Assembly: GCA_024236015.1 (NCBI GenBank)
Contig: JACKLK010000003.1
Span: forward strand, 385,512-449,511
From: Rhodoferax sp.
GTDB taxonomy: Bacteria; Pseudomonadota; Gammaproteobacteria; Burkholderiales; Burkholderiaceae_C
Reading direction: 5' to 3'
DNA length: 64,000 nt
Positions within the stretch are counted from its first letter, which is position 1. Each line of letters opens with the position of its first letter. This document shows positions 57,228-64,000 of this stretch, piece after piece. Made by a program: the position numbers and the translations under genes. The notes under the pieces are model-generated. The model was not told the DNA's origin. It was given only the letters and a program-made list of their open reading frames with translations, and did no database searches.

Positions 57228-57680
57228 ATGTTGCCCCGACTGGCCCTGTCGCTGCAGTTCGCGCTCGATGCGCACGCGGCCGAACACCGCGCCGCGTTGC
57301 CGCGCTCCAAGGTCGCGCGCTGGATCCGCCATGCGCTCGAGCGCGACGCGCAGATCACGGTGCGCATCGTCGACGAAGAGGAAGGCCGGGCGCTGAACCG
57401 CGACTATCGGCACAAGGACTATGCGACCAACGTGCTCACCTTCGACTATGGCGACGAGGAGCCGCTGAGCGCCGACCTGGTGCTCTGCGCGCCGGTGGTC
57501 GCACGCGAGGCACGCGAACAGGGCCGCACGCTGCAGGCCCACTATGCCCACCTGATCGTGCATGGCAGCCTGCATGCCCAAGGCTGGGACCATGAAACCA
57601 GCGCCGCCGACGCGACGGCCATGGAGGCACGCGAGACCCAGGTGCTGGCGCGCCTGGGGTTCGACGACCCTTACGCCTGA
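57228..57680 (+). CDS. ybeY: Endoribonuclease YbeY
   Basis: A 150-residue zinc-dependent RNase for 16S rRNA 3'-end maturation. The H3 motif HGSLHAQGWDH has H112, H116 and H122. The chain is about the usual length. It follows ybeZ by 19 bp. The third partner often found next, a CBS-domain YbeX/CorC gene, is absent; dtd converges instead. Confidence 0.93.
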   Translation: MLPRLALSLQFALDAHAAEHRAALPRSKVARWIRHALERDAQITVRIVDEEEGRALNRDYRHKDYATNVLTFDYGDEEPLSADLVLCAPVVAREAREQGRTLQAHYAHLIVHGSLHAQGWDHETSAADATAMEARETQVLARLGFDDPYA

Positions 57681-57698
57681 CGGCGGCTTGCGGGCCGG

Positions 57699-58139
57699 TT
57701 ATTCGATGCGCAACGGTATCGTGATCGGCCCGTCGTTGACCAGCGCCACCTGCATCTCGGCGCCGAATTTGCCGTTCTGTACCACCGGGTGCACGGCACG
57801 GGCCTGATCGAGGAAATACTGGTACAGGTGCAGGCCGAGCGCGGGCGGCGCCGCCTTGGTGAAACCCGGCCGGTTGCCGCCCGACGTGTCCGCCGCCAGC
57901 GTGAACTGGCTCACCACCAGCAGTCCGCCCTGCACGTCCTGCACGCTGCGGTTCATCTTGCCGGCCTCGTCGTTGAAGATGCGCAGCTTCAGGATCTTGG
58001 CCAGCATCCTGTCGGCCTGGCGCTCGGTGTCCTGCGGCTCGGCGCACAACAACACCAGCAATCCGGCGCCGATACGGCCGATCACGTCGCCGTCGACCGT
58101 CACGCTGGCCTGGCTTACACGCTGCAACACGGCAATCAA
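57699..58139 (-). CDS. dtd: D-aminoacyl-tRNA deacylase
   Basis: A 146-residue Dtd that removes D-amino acids from tRNA. It has the N-terminal IAVLQRVSQASVTVDG, the SQFTLAADTSGGNRPGF block with catalytic residues, and the VNDGPITIPL motif with its Gly-Pro cross-subunit element. The start is TTG at 58139, overlapping the transporter stop as TTGA, because it gives the family's usual N-terminus. Confidence 0.93.
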   Translation of the reverse strand: MIAVLQRVSQASVTVDGDVIGRIGAGLLVLLCAEPQDTERQADRMLAKILKLRIFNDEAGKMNRSVQDVQGGLLVVSQFTLAADTSGGNRPGFTKAAPPALGLHLYQYFLDQARAVHPVVQNGKFGAEMQVALVNDGPITIPLRIE

Positions 58140-59050
58140 ATCAAGTCCTTCTCGTCGTCGAAATGGGCTTCCACGTCGCTGGGCAACAGCTGGATGCTGG
58201 CACGCAGCCCGGGCACGGCGCTCATCAAGGCCTGCTCGACGCTCGTGCGCAGCGCCGCGGCGCGGCCCAGCGTCCAGCTGGCCGGCATGTGCATGTGCAG
58301 GTCGACGAAGCGCCGCTGGCCCGAGCGCCGGGTGCTGACATGGTCGAAACGGATCGTGTGGTGGTCGAACTCCTTGAGCGTGGCCTCGATCTGCTGCTGC
58401 AGCTCGGGCTCCAGCGCCTCGTCCATCAGCCCCTGCGACGAGCGCCACACCAGGTGGAAACCCTCGCGCAGGATGTTGACCGCCACCCCGATCGCCACCA
58501 GCGGGTCGAGCCACAACCAGTCCGTGACGGCGACCAGGCCGATGCCGACGACGACGCCGACCGAGGTCCAGACGTCGGTCATCAGGTGCTTGCCGTCGGC
58601 CTCCAGCGCTATCGACCGGTGCTTGCGCGCGGCGTCGAACATGACCCAGGCCAGCAGGCCATTGAAGACCGAACTGACGACGGACAGCGTCAGGCCCCAG
58701 CCAACCGAGGTCAGCGGCTGCGGGTCGAAGAAGCGATGAATCGCGGCCCAGATGATGCCGCCGGCCGCGCCGATGATCAGCAGGCCCTCGAATCCGGAGG
58801 AGAAATATTCGGCCTTGTGGTGCCCGTAGGGATGGTCGTCGTCGGCCGGGCGCTTGGCGATGGTCACCATCGTCAGCGCGAACAAGGCGCTGGCCAGGTT
58901 GACGAACGACTCCATCGCATCGGACAACAGGCCGACCGAATCGGTCACGTACCAGGCCAGCGTCTTGAGCACGATCGTCACCAGCGCGACCACGACCGAG
59001 GCGCGCAACAGGCGCTCGGGCGTCAGGTACTGGCTGGGGACGAACTGCAT
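58136..59050 (-). CDS. Cation diffusion facilitator family transporter
   Basis: A 304-residue metal/proton antiporter with six hydrophobic segments and a cytoplasmic C-terminal domain. The second metal-site half HLMTD in helix 5 is canonical. In helix 2 the canonical HxxxD or DxxxD is altered to DAMESFVN, a form I recall as common in a CDF subgroup; this alters metal preference. Iron, zinc or manganese are possible. It precedes dtd in the same direction and overlaps it. Confidence 0.9.
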   Translation of the reverse strand: MQFVPSQYLTPERLLRASVVVALVTIVLKTLAWYVTDSVGLLSDAMESFVNLASALFALTMVTIAKRPADDDHPYGHHKAEYFSSGFEGLLIIGAAGGIIWAAIHRFFDPQPLTSVGWGLTLSVVSSVFNGLLAWVMFDAARKHRSIALEADGKHLMTDVWTSVGVVVGIGLVAVTDWLWLDPLVAIGVAVNILREGFHLVWRSSQGLMDEALEPELQQQIEATLKEFDHHTIRFDHVSTRRSGQRRFVDLHMHMPASWTLGRAAALRTSVEQALMSAVPGLRASIQLLPSDVEAHFDDEKDLI

Positions 59051-59072
59051 GCCGCCATTGTCGGCGAAGGCG

Positions 59073-59099
59073 GCCGGCGCACGGCGGCCGGGCGCCGGC
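59073..59099 (-). terminator. GC-rich hairpin at the 3' end of tyrS
   Basis: GCCGGCGC (59073-59080) and GCGCCGGC (59092-59099) form an 8-bp perfect stem with an 11-base loop, directly after the tyrS stop. There is no T-tract, so it would be an atypical terminator or a Rho-independent pause. It separates tyrS from the CDF transporter. Confidence 0.35.
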
Positions 59100-60341
59100 T
59101 CAGGCCAGCGTCACCCGCACGAACTTGCGTTTGCCGACCTGCACCACATAGGTCCCGGCACCGAGCTTGAGCCCCTTGTCGGAGACGGGCTGCGAGTCCA
59201 CGCGCACCCCCCCGCCGTCGATCAGGCGGTTGCCTTCGCCACTCGAGGCCGTGAGTCCGGCGAGCTTGAGCAGCTTGCCGATGGCCACCGGCGCGCCATC
59301 CTCGAGCGGCAGGCTGAGCTTGAGGATGTCGTCGGGAATGCCGCCCTGCGCGCGGTTGGCGAAGTCGCGCTCGGCCGCATCGGCCGCGGCGGCCGAGTGG
59401 AACCGCGTGGTGATCTCGCGGGCCAGCGCCACCTTGGCGTCCTTCGGGTTGCGGCCGCCGTCGACCTCGGCCTTGAGCGCGGCGATCTCGGCCTCGGTGC
59501 GGAAACTCAGCAAGGTGTACCAGCGCCACATCAGCACGTCGGAGATGCTCAGCACCTTGGCGAACATGGTGTTGGCGTCCTCGGTGATGCCGATGTAGTT
59601 GTTCTTGCTCTTGGACATCTTGTCCACGCCGTCCAGGCCCTCGAGCAAGGGCATGGTCAGGATGCATTGCGGCTCCTGGCCGTATTCGGATTGCAGGTGG
59701 CGACCGACCAGCAGGTTGAACTTCTGGTCGGTGCCGCCCAGTTCCAGATCGGACTTGAGCGCCACGCTGTCGTAGCCCTGCATCAGCGGATACAGGAACT
59801 CGTGCACGCTGATCGAGCGCCCGTCCTTGAACCGCTTGGCGAAGTCGTCGCGCTCCATCATGCGCGCCACCGTGTAACGGGCGGCCAGCTCGATCATGCC
59901 GCGCGCGCCCAGCGGATCGCTCCATTCGCTGTTGTAACGAATCTCGGTGCGCGCGGGGTCGAGCACCATCGAGGCCTGCTGGTAATAGGTCTGGGCGTTG
60001 GCCTCGATCTGTTCGCGGGTCAGCGGCGGACGGGTCGAATTGCGGCCCGACGGGTCGCCGATCATGCTGGTGAAGTCGCCGATCAGGAAGATCACGGTAT
60101 GGCCGAGATCCTGCAGCTGGCGCATCTTGTTGAGCACCACGGTGTGGCCGATGTGGATGTCGGGCGCCGTCGGATCCAGCCCGAGCTTGATGCGCAGCGG
60201 CGTGCCGGTGGCCTGCGCGCGCGCCAGCTTGCGGACCCAGTCTTCCTGCGGGATCAATTCGTCGCAGCCGCGCAGGCTGACGGCGAGCGCTGCGCGGACC
60301 TCATCGGTCACCGGAAAGTCAGGCTGGGTGGTTACGTTCAT
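59100..60341 (-). CDS. tyrS: Tyrosyl-tRNA synthetase
   Basis: A 413-residue class I synthetase. HIGH is at residues 63-66 (DIHIGHT) and KMSKS at 241-245. A C-terminal S4-type RNA-binding domain (SSGEGNRLIDGGGVRVDSQPV) ends the chain. The start at 60341 gives the usual N-terminus. It diverges from the M23 peptidase gene. No T-box is expected or seen. Confidence 0.96.
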   Translation of the reverse strand: MNVTTQPDFPVTDEVRAALAVSLRGCDELIPQEDWVRKLARAQATGTPLRIKLGLDPTAPDIHIGHTVVLNKMRQLQDLGHTVIFLIGDFTSMIGDPSGRNSTRPPLTREQIEANAQTYYQQASMVLDPARTEIRYNSEWSDPLGARGMIELAARYTVARMMERDDFAKRFKDGRSISVHEFLYPLMQGYDSVALKSDLELGGTDQKFNLLVGRHLQSEYGQEPQCILTMPLLEGLDGVDKMSKSKNNYIGITEDANTMFAKVLSISDVLMWRWYTLLSFRTEAEIAALKAEVDGGRNPKDAKVALAREITTRFHSAAAADAAERDFANRAQGGIPDDILKLSLPLEDGAPVAIGKLLKLAGLTASSGEGNRLIDGGGVRVDSQPVSDKGLKLGAGTYVVQVGKRKFVRVTLA

Positions 60342-60354
60342 GTCGCTTTTTGAC

Positions 60355-60382
60355 TTGCACTTCAAAGGTGCGCCGATACAAT
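60355..60382 (+). promoter_or_regulatory. Candidate sigma-70 promoter of the M23 peptidase gene
   Basis: TTGCAC (60355-60360) and TACAAT (60377-60382) are spaced by 16 bases, close to consensus. The leader to the TTG start at 60483 would be about 93 bases. A TTGACT five bases upstream could be a second -35 but with 21-base spacing. Confidence 0.5.
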
Positions 60383-60482
60383 ACCGGCTTCTTCTGGCGC
60401 TCGATTCTATGTCGCACCAGGAACACAATACCGCAGTGGTGCCTGGTCGTCGCTGACAACACGATACGTTGGGAATCCCGAA

Positions 60483-61829
60483 TTGACTCACGGACCTCTT
60501 GCCGTAGCGGGCGCAATCTGTTCCGCTGCAGGCCGCGCGATAGCGCAACACCCCAGGCGGCTGACGGCGGTCGTCGCAGCCATGCTGCTCGGGGCCGGCT
60601 CCTTGTCCATCGCGTCGCTGGCGCCGGACGCCTCCGAACTTGAAGTCTCCCAGGTCACCGAATCGGTCGAGTCGCTGCCGCTGCAGTCCCAGATCGAGGA
60701 ACTGGCCGAACATACGCTGCGCCTGTATCGCTCCGACCTGACCCGTTCCAGCGACAGCGCCGACAGCCTGCTCAAGCGCCTGGGCATCACCGATCCCGAG
60801 GCCGCCGCGCACCTGCGCAAGGACACCATGGCGCGCCAGGCCCTGCTGGGCCGGGCCGGGCGCAACGTGCGGGTGGAAGCCACCGACGACAACCGCCTGC
60901 TGCGCCTGACGGCGCGCTGGGCCCCGGACGACGACGGCACCTTCAAGCGCCTGGTGGTCGAGAAGACCGACAGCGGCTTCATCTCCAGCACCGAGACCGC
61001 GCCGCTGGTGGCGTCTTCGCGCCTGGTCAGCGGCGTCATCCAGTCCTCGCTGTTCGCGGCCACCGACGAAGCCCGCATCCCCGACTCCATCGCCATCCAG
61101 GTCGCCGAGATCTTCTCCGGCGACATCGACTTTCACCGCGCCTTGCGCAAGGGCGACCGCTTCTCCATCGTCTACGAAACGCTCGAAGGCGACGGCGAGC
61201 CGCTGCGCAGCGGGCGTGTGCTGAGCACCGAATTCGTCAACAACGGCAAGACGCTGCAGGCCATGTGGTTCAAGGAACCCGACCTCAAGGGCGGCTACTA
61301 CACGCTCGACGGCCAGAGCATGCGGCGCAGTTTCCTGGCCTCGCCGATGGAGTTCTCGCGCGTCTCGAGCGGCTTCAAGATGCGTTTTCACCCGATCAAG
61401 AAGGAATGGCGCCGGCATCTGGGCGTCGACTACGCATCACCCACCGGCACCCCGATCCGCACCGTCGGCGACGGCGTGGTCGAGTTCGCCGGCTGGCAGA
61501 ACGGTTACGGCAACGTCGTCCATGTCGCGCACCGCAACCAGAACACCACGGTCTACGCGCACATGAGCCGGATCTTCGTCAAGCGCGGCGAACGGGTCGA
61601 ACAAGGCCAGAAGATCGGCGCCGTCGGCTCCACCGGCTGGGCGACCGGGCCCCATCTGCATTTCGAGTTCCGGGTCAAGGGCGTCCACGTCGACCCGCTG
61701 ACCATTGCGCAGAACAGCGAAGCCATTCCGGTATCGGCCGCTGCCAAGGCCGCGTTCGCGCGCGAGGCATCGATGGCCCGGGTGCAACTGGCGGCGGCCG
61801 CGACCATCGGCCAGGTCAGCATCGAATAG
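60483..61829 (+). CDS. M23 family peptidoglycan metallopeptidase
   Basis: A 448-residue envelope endopeptidase. One membrane anchor or signal (residues about 28-48) precedes a long stalk with OapA/LysM-like character (residues 60-260). The M23 domain has HLGVDY (first His and Asp zinc ligands) and GPHLHFE (HxH) in the right order. It cuts cross-links in the cell wall. The start is a TTG at 60483. It is followed 21 bp later by anmK, a wall-recycling gene, which fits a shared role. Confidence 0.9.
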   Translation: MTHGPLAVAGAICSAAGRAIAQHPRRLTAVVAAMLLGAGSLSIASLAPDASELEVSQVTESVESLPLQSQIEELAEHTLRLYRSDLTRSSDSADSLLKRLGITDPEAAAHLRKDTMARQALLGRAGRNVRVEATDDNRLLRLTARWAPDDDGTFKRLVVEKTDSGFISSTETAPLVASSRLVSGVIQSSLFAATDEARIPDSIAIQVAEIFSGDIDFHRALRKGDRFSIVYETLEGDGEPLRSGRVLSTEFVNNGKTLQAMWFKEPDLKGGYYTLDGQSMRRSFLASPMEFSRVSSGFKMRFHPIKKEWRRHLGVDYASPTGTPIRTVGDGVVEFAGWQNGYGNVVHVAHRNQNTTVYAHMSRIFVKRGERVEQGQKIGAVGSTGWATGPHLHFEFRVKGVHVDPLTIAQNSEAIPVSAAAKAAFAREASMARVQLAAAATIGQVSIE

Positions 61830-61850
61830 ACGGCCCCGCGCCGGCCCCGC

Positions 61851-62981
61851 ATGGGCAAACCCCTGTTCATCGGCCTGATGTCGGGCACCTCGCTCGACGG
61901 CGTCGATGGCGTGCTGGTCGATTTCTCGAGCGGCGCTCCCGTGGTGCTGCAACACGGCTATGCGCCGTTCGACCCCGCATTTGCCGCCGATCTGCTCTCG
62001 CTCAACCGCCCCGGCGACAACGAAATCCACCGTGCGGCGCTGGCCGCCAACACCCTGGCGCGCTCCTATGCCCAGGTGGTGCGCGGCCTGCTGGCCGCCG
62101 CGGACGTCCAGCCGCAGGACGTCACCGCCATCGGCGCACACGGGCAGACGGTGCGCCACCGCCCGCAGGAATTCGACGGCACCGGGTATACGGTGCAGAT
62201 CAACAACCCGGCCCTGCTGGCCGAACTGACCGGAATCGACGTGGTGGCCGACTTCCGCAGCCGCGACCTTGCGGCCGGCGGCCAGGGTGCCCCGCTGGTG
62301 CCGGCCTTCCATCGCGAGGTGTTCGGCCGCCTGTCGCGCCAGGCCTGCATCCTCAATGTCGGCGGCATCTCGAACCTGACGGTGTTGCCGGCCGCCACCG
62401 GCGACGGCGCGACGGCACCGCTGCTGGGTTTCGACTGCGGCCCGGGCAATGCGCTGATGGACTTCTGGTGCCAGCGCCATACCGGGCAAGGATTCGACCG
62501 CGATGGCGCCTGGGCCGACACCGGCACGGTGCATGCACCGCTGCTCGATCGGCTGATGGCCGAACCGTTTCTGGCCAAGGCCCCGCCCAAGAGCACCGGG
62601 CGCGACCTGTTCAACCCCGACTGGTTGTCGGTGCATCTGGCCGCACACGCCGATCTGGCTGCGGCCGACGTGCAGGCCACCTTGTGCGCCTTCACGGCCC
62701 GCACGATCGCCGAGGCGGTGCTGCGCCATGCGCCGCAAACCGAGCTGCTGGTCGTGTGCGGGGGCGGCGCCCTGAACCTGAGCCTGATGCGGCGCCTGCA
62801 GAGCGCCTTGCCCGCGGCGCGGGTGCGCTCGTCGGCCGACCATGGCCTGCCGCCGCTGCAGGTCGAGGCCACGGCCTTTGCGTGGCTGGCCTGCAAGGCC
62901 GTTTTGCGGGAAACCGGCAGTCTCACAAGCGTCACGGGCGCCCAAGGCGCCCGTGTACTGGGGGCGATCTACCCCCGCTGA
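61851..62981 (+). CDS. anmK: Anhydro-N-acetylmuramic acid kinase
   Basis: A 376-residue sugar kinase of the ASKHA fold. FIGLMSGTSLDGVDGVLV at the start holds the ATP phosphate-binding loop and catalytic Asp. AIGAHGQTVRHRP, NVGGISNLTVLP and LLVVCGGGALNLSLM are the other conserved blocks. It opens and phosphorylates anhydroMurNAc from recycled peptidoglycan. It follows the M23 peptidase in one operon. A 10-bp hairpin is embedded at its 3' end. Confidence 0.95.
   Translation: MGKPLFIGLMSGTSLDGVDGVLVDFSSGAPVVLQHGYAPFDPAFAADLLSLNRPGDNEIHRAALAANTLARSYAQVVRGLLAAADVQPQDVTAIGAHGQTVRHRPQEFDGTGYTVQINNPALLAELTGIDVVADFRSRDLAAGGQGAPLVPAFHREVFGRLSRQACILNVGGISNLTVLPAATGDGATAPLLGFDCGPGNALMDFWCQRHTGQGFDRDGAWADTGTVHAPLLDRLMAEPFLAKAPPKSTGRDLFNPDWLSVHLAAHADLAAADVQATLCAFTARTIAEAVLRHAPQTELLVVCGGGALNLSLMRRLQSALPAARVRSSADHGLPPLQVEATAFAWLACKAVLRETGSLTSVTGAQGARVLGAIYPR
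62933..62955 (+). terminator. Perfect hairpin within the last codons of anmK
   Basis: CACGGGCGCC (62933-62942) and GGCGCCCGTG (62946-62955) pair over 10 bp around a CAA loop, and a five-base G/C stem follows at 62960-62976. No T-tract follows. It may act as a two-way boundary between anmK and the converging erpA, or be incidental to coding. Confidence 0.35.
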
Positions 62982-63018
62982 CGCACGCCGCAGGCGGCGC
63001 GCCGGATCGGTGCTGTGA

Positions 63019-63384
63019 TCAGGTCGAGAAGCTCGAGCCGCAACCGCAGGTGGTGGTGGCGTTCGGGTTCTTGATGACGAACTGGGCGCCCTGCAGGTCT
63101 TCCTTGTAGTCGATCTCGGCGCCGACCAGGTACTGGTAGCTCATCGCGTCGATCAGCAGCGACACGCCGTTCTTGGTCATGGTCGTGTCGTCTTCGTTGG
63201 TGACCTCGTCGAAGGTGAACCCGTACTGGAAGCCGGAGCAACCGCCGCCCTGCACGAATACGCGCAGTTTGAGGTCAGGGTTGCCCTCTTCGGCAATCAG
63301 GTCCGCCACCTTGGCCGCAGCGCTGTCGGTGAACAGGATCGGTTCGGGCATTTCGGTCGGCAGGGATTCGGCTACGGCGCTCAT
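63019..63384 (-). CDS. erpA: Iron-sulfur cluster insertion protein ErpA
   Basis: A 121-residue A-type Fe-S carrier. The three cluster ligands are C49 (GGGCSG), C113 and C115 (TCGCGSSF). An N-terminal extension of about 12 residues precedes the fold. CCGGAG lies seven bases before the ATG at 63384. It delivers clusters to apoproteins such as IspG in E. coli. It is downstream of the bactofilin gene in the same direction. Confidence 0.95.
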   Translation of the reverse strand: MSAVAESLPTEMPEPILFTDSAAAKVADLIAEEGNPDLKLRVFVQGGGCSGFQYGFTFDEVTNEDDTTMTKNGVSLLIDAMSYQYLVGAEIDYKEDLQGAQFVIKNPNATTTCGCGSSFST

Positions 63385-63448
63385 GGGCAACTCCGGTTAA
63401 ATGAGAAAACTGTTTCGATGCTAACCCAATGCCGCCGGCAGGCGGTGT

Positions 63449-63844
63449 TTACTTGTTGTTTGCCGCCAATTTCAGTGTGGGCTTTACCTCGTCGGCGCCT
63501 ATCGGATGCATCTGGCCGGAGATCGTCGCGCCCTGGTGCATCTCCAGCGCACGGTAATACACATCGCCCTCGATGCGGGCCTTGGGCTGCAACTCCAGCA
63601 TCAGGGCGGCATGCACCGGCCCGTTCACATGGCCACTGATGATGATGTGGTCGGCGTGGATGGCGCCGGTCACCGAGGCCGATTCGGAAATCACCAGGAT
63701 GCTGGACTGGCCCTCGTGCGCATGGATGTCTCCGACCACGGCGCCATCGATGCGCAGGCCGTCCCGGAACGTGAAATTGCCGGCGATCTCGCTGCCGTAG
63801 GCGACCAGGCTCTTGATCGGGGGTTGCTTGCGCTTGTTGAACAT
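63449..63844 (-). CDS. Bactofilin-family cytoskeletal protein
   Basis: A 131-residue bactofilin. The central beta-helical DUF583 domain (residues 18-115) has the repeating hydrophobic-glycine pattern FTFRDGLRIDGAVVGDI...GHVNGPVHA...ARIEGDVYYRALEM. Short Pro/Lys tails flank it. Polymers of such proteins shape the cell or position wall enzymes. GAGGAG lies nine bases before the ATG. It lies between the truncated gene at 63879 and erpA. Confidence 0.93.
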   Translation of the reverse strand: MFNKRKQPPIKSLVAYGSEIAGNFTFRDGLRIDGAVVGDIHAHEGQSSILVISESASVTGAIHADHIIISGHVNGPVHAALMLELQPKARIEGDVYYRALEMHQGATISGQMHPIGADEVKPTLKLAANNK

Positions 63845-63878
63845 GGTGTTGACTCCTCGTGTTGCTTGCCTGTAGTTG

Positions 63879-64000
63879 TTACAGCTTGACGGTTTCCGTC
63901 GCCTTGACCTTGTTGCCTTCCATGACCCGCACCGACACCGACTTGACCACCACCTGGGCAGGCAACTCCAGGAAGCCCTGGAAGCGGCCGAACTGGGTGA
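63879..64000 (-). CDS. C-terminal end of a conserved protein (DUF6776-like), cut by the window edge
   Basis: About 40 codons on the minus strand up to a TAA at 63879-63881. The visible end reads QFGRFQGFLELP, then VVVKSVSVRVMEG, then ATETVKL, a beta-strand pattern. I recall a DUF6776-type protein beside bactofilin in related genomes, but this is from memory. It ends 34 bp before the bactofilin start and is probably cotranscribed. Confidence 0.6.
   Translation of the reverse strand, partial: TQFGRFQGFLELPAQVVVKSVSVRVMEGNKVKATETVKL

Noticed and set aside
1..64000. Prophage, defence island or toxin-antitoxin genes
   Set aside because: I read both strands and found no integrase, capsid, restriction, toxin or antitoxin motif. 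The window is chromosomal metabolism and housekeeping.

Overview
The window is high-GC, gene-dense bacterial DNA. Gene content and order point to a betaproteobacterium of the order Burkholderiales, probably near Alcaligenaceae (Bordetella, Achromobacter, Pigmentiphaga). The housekeeping block tyrS / M23 peptidase / anmK / erpA / bactofilin, the folM-like / folB / ttcA run, ABC importers with NMT1/THI5-type binding proteins, and a PEP-CTERM protein all fit. The placement rests on family recognition, not on a database search. I saw no rRNA, tRNA, CRISPR array, transposase or phage gene.

Layout: 0.1-5.1 kb holds minus-strand metabolic genes (DHDPS-family aldolase, GNAT, TetR, SDR, 2-oxoglutarate/Fe(II) oxygenase). 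5.3-10.1 kb is one overlapping minus-strand operon: binding protein, adenine/adenosine deaminase, LysR, ATPase, permease, best read as uptake and deamination of a nucleobase-like compound. An M20 amidohydrolase and an MFS transporter diverge from it. modABC (13.0-15.7 kb) is followed by a 521-bp gap of inverted repeats and an arsenic locus (arsR, arsI, a small Cys-rich frame, acr3). 18.4-26 kb carries DUF302, quinone reductase, a crotonase without catalytic Glu, metY, a CoA-binding protein, GST, cca and an OYE reductase.

26.1-32.9 kb is a second catabolic island. Two arms diverge around a perfect palindrome next to an IclR gene: cupin, ABC importer and DHDPS-family protein to the left; IclR, a DUF4286-like protein and a Gfo/Idh/MocA dehydrogenase to the right. 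A 934-residue PEP-CTERM repeat protein follows, then a ROK kinase / phosphatase / mannose-phosphate cupin group, trxC, an MFS transporter and a MidA-like methyltransferase.

41.2-46.7 kb runs on the plus strand: FolM-like reductase, folB, ttcA, a DUF4136 lipoprotein, a phosphatase, and a fusion of an alkylglycerol-monooxygenase-like domain with a YhhN/TMEM86 lysoplasmalogenase-like domain. The fusion is the most striking gene here, because both halves belong to ether-lipid-cleaving families and the first is expected to need a tetrahydropterin. Next come Hsp20, an exported protein of unknown function, a GDSL esterase with a PEP-CTERM tail, and a MacAB-like export system.

53-64 kb is housekeeping: ruvB and ruvA split by an inverted carbonic anhydrase gene and repeat modules, phoH-like, ybeY, dtd, a CDF transporter, tyrS, an M23 peptidase, anmK, erpA, a bactofilin, and the end of one more gene.
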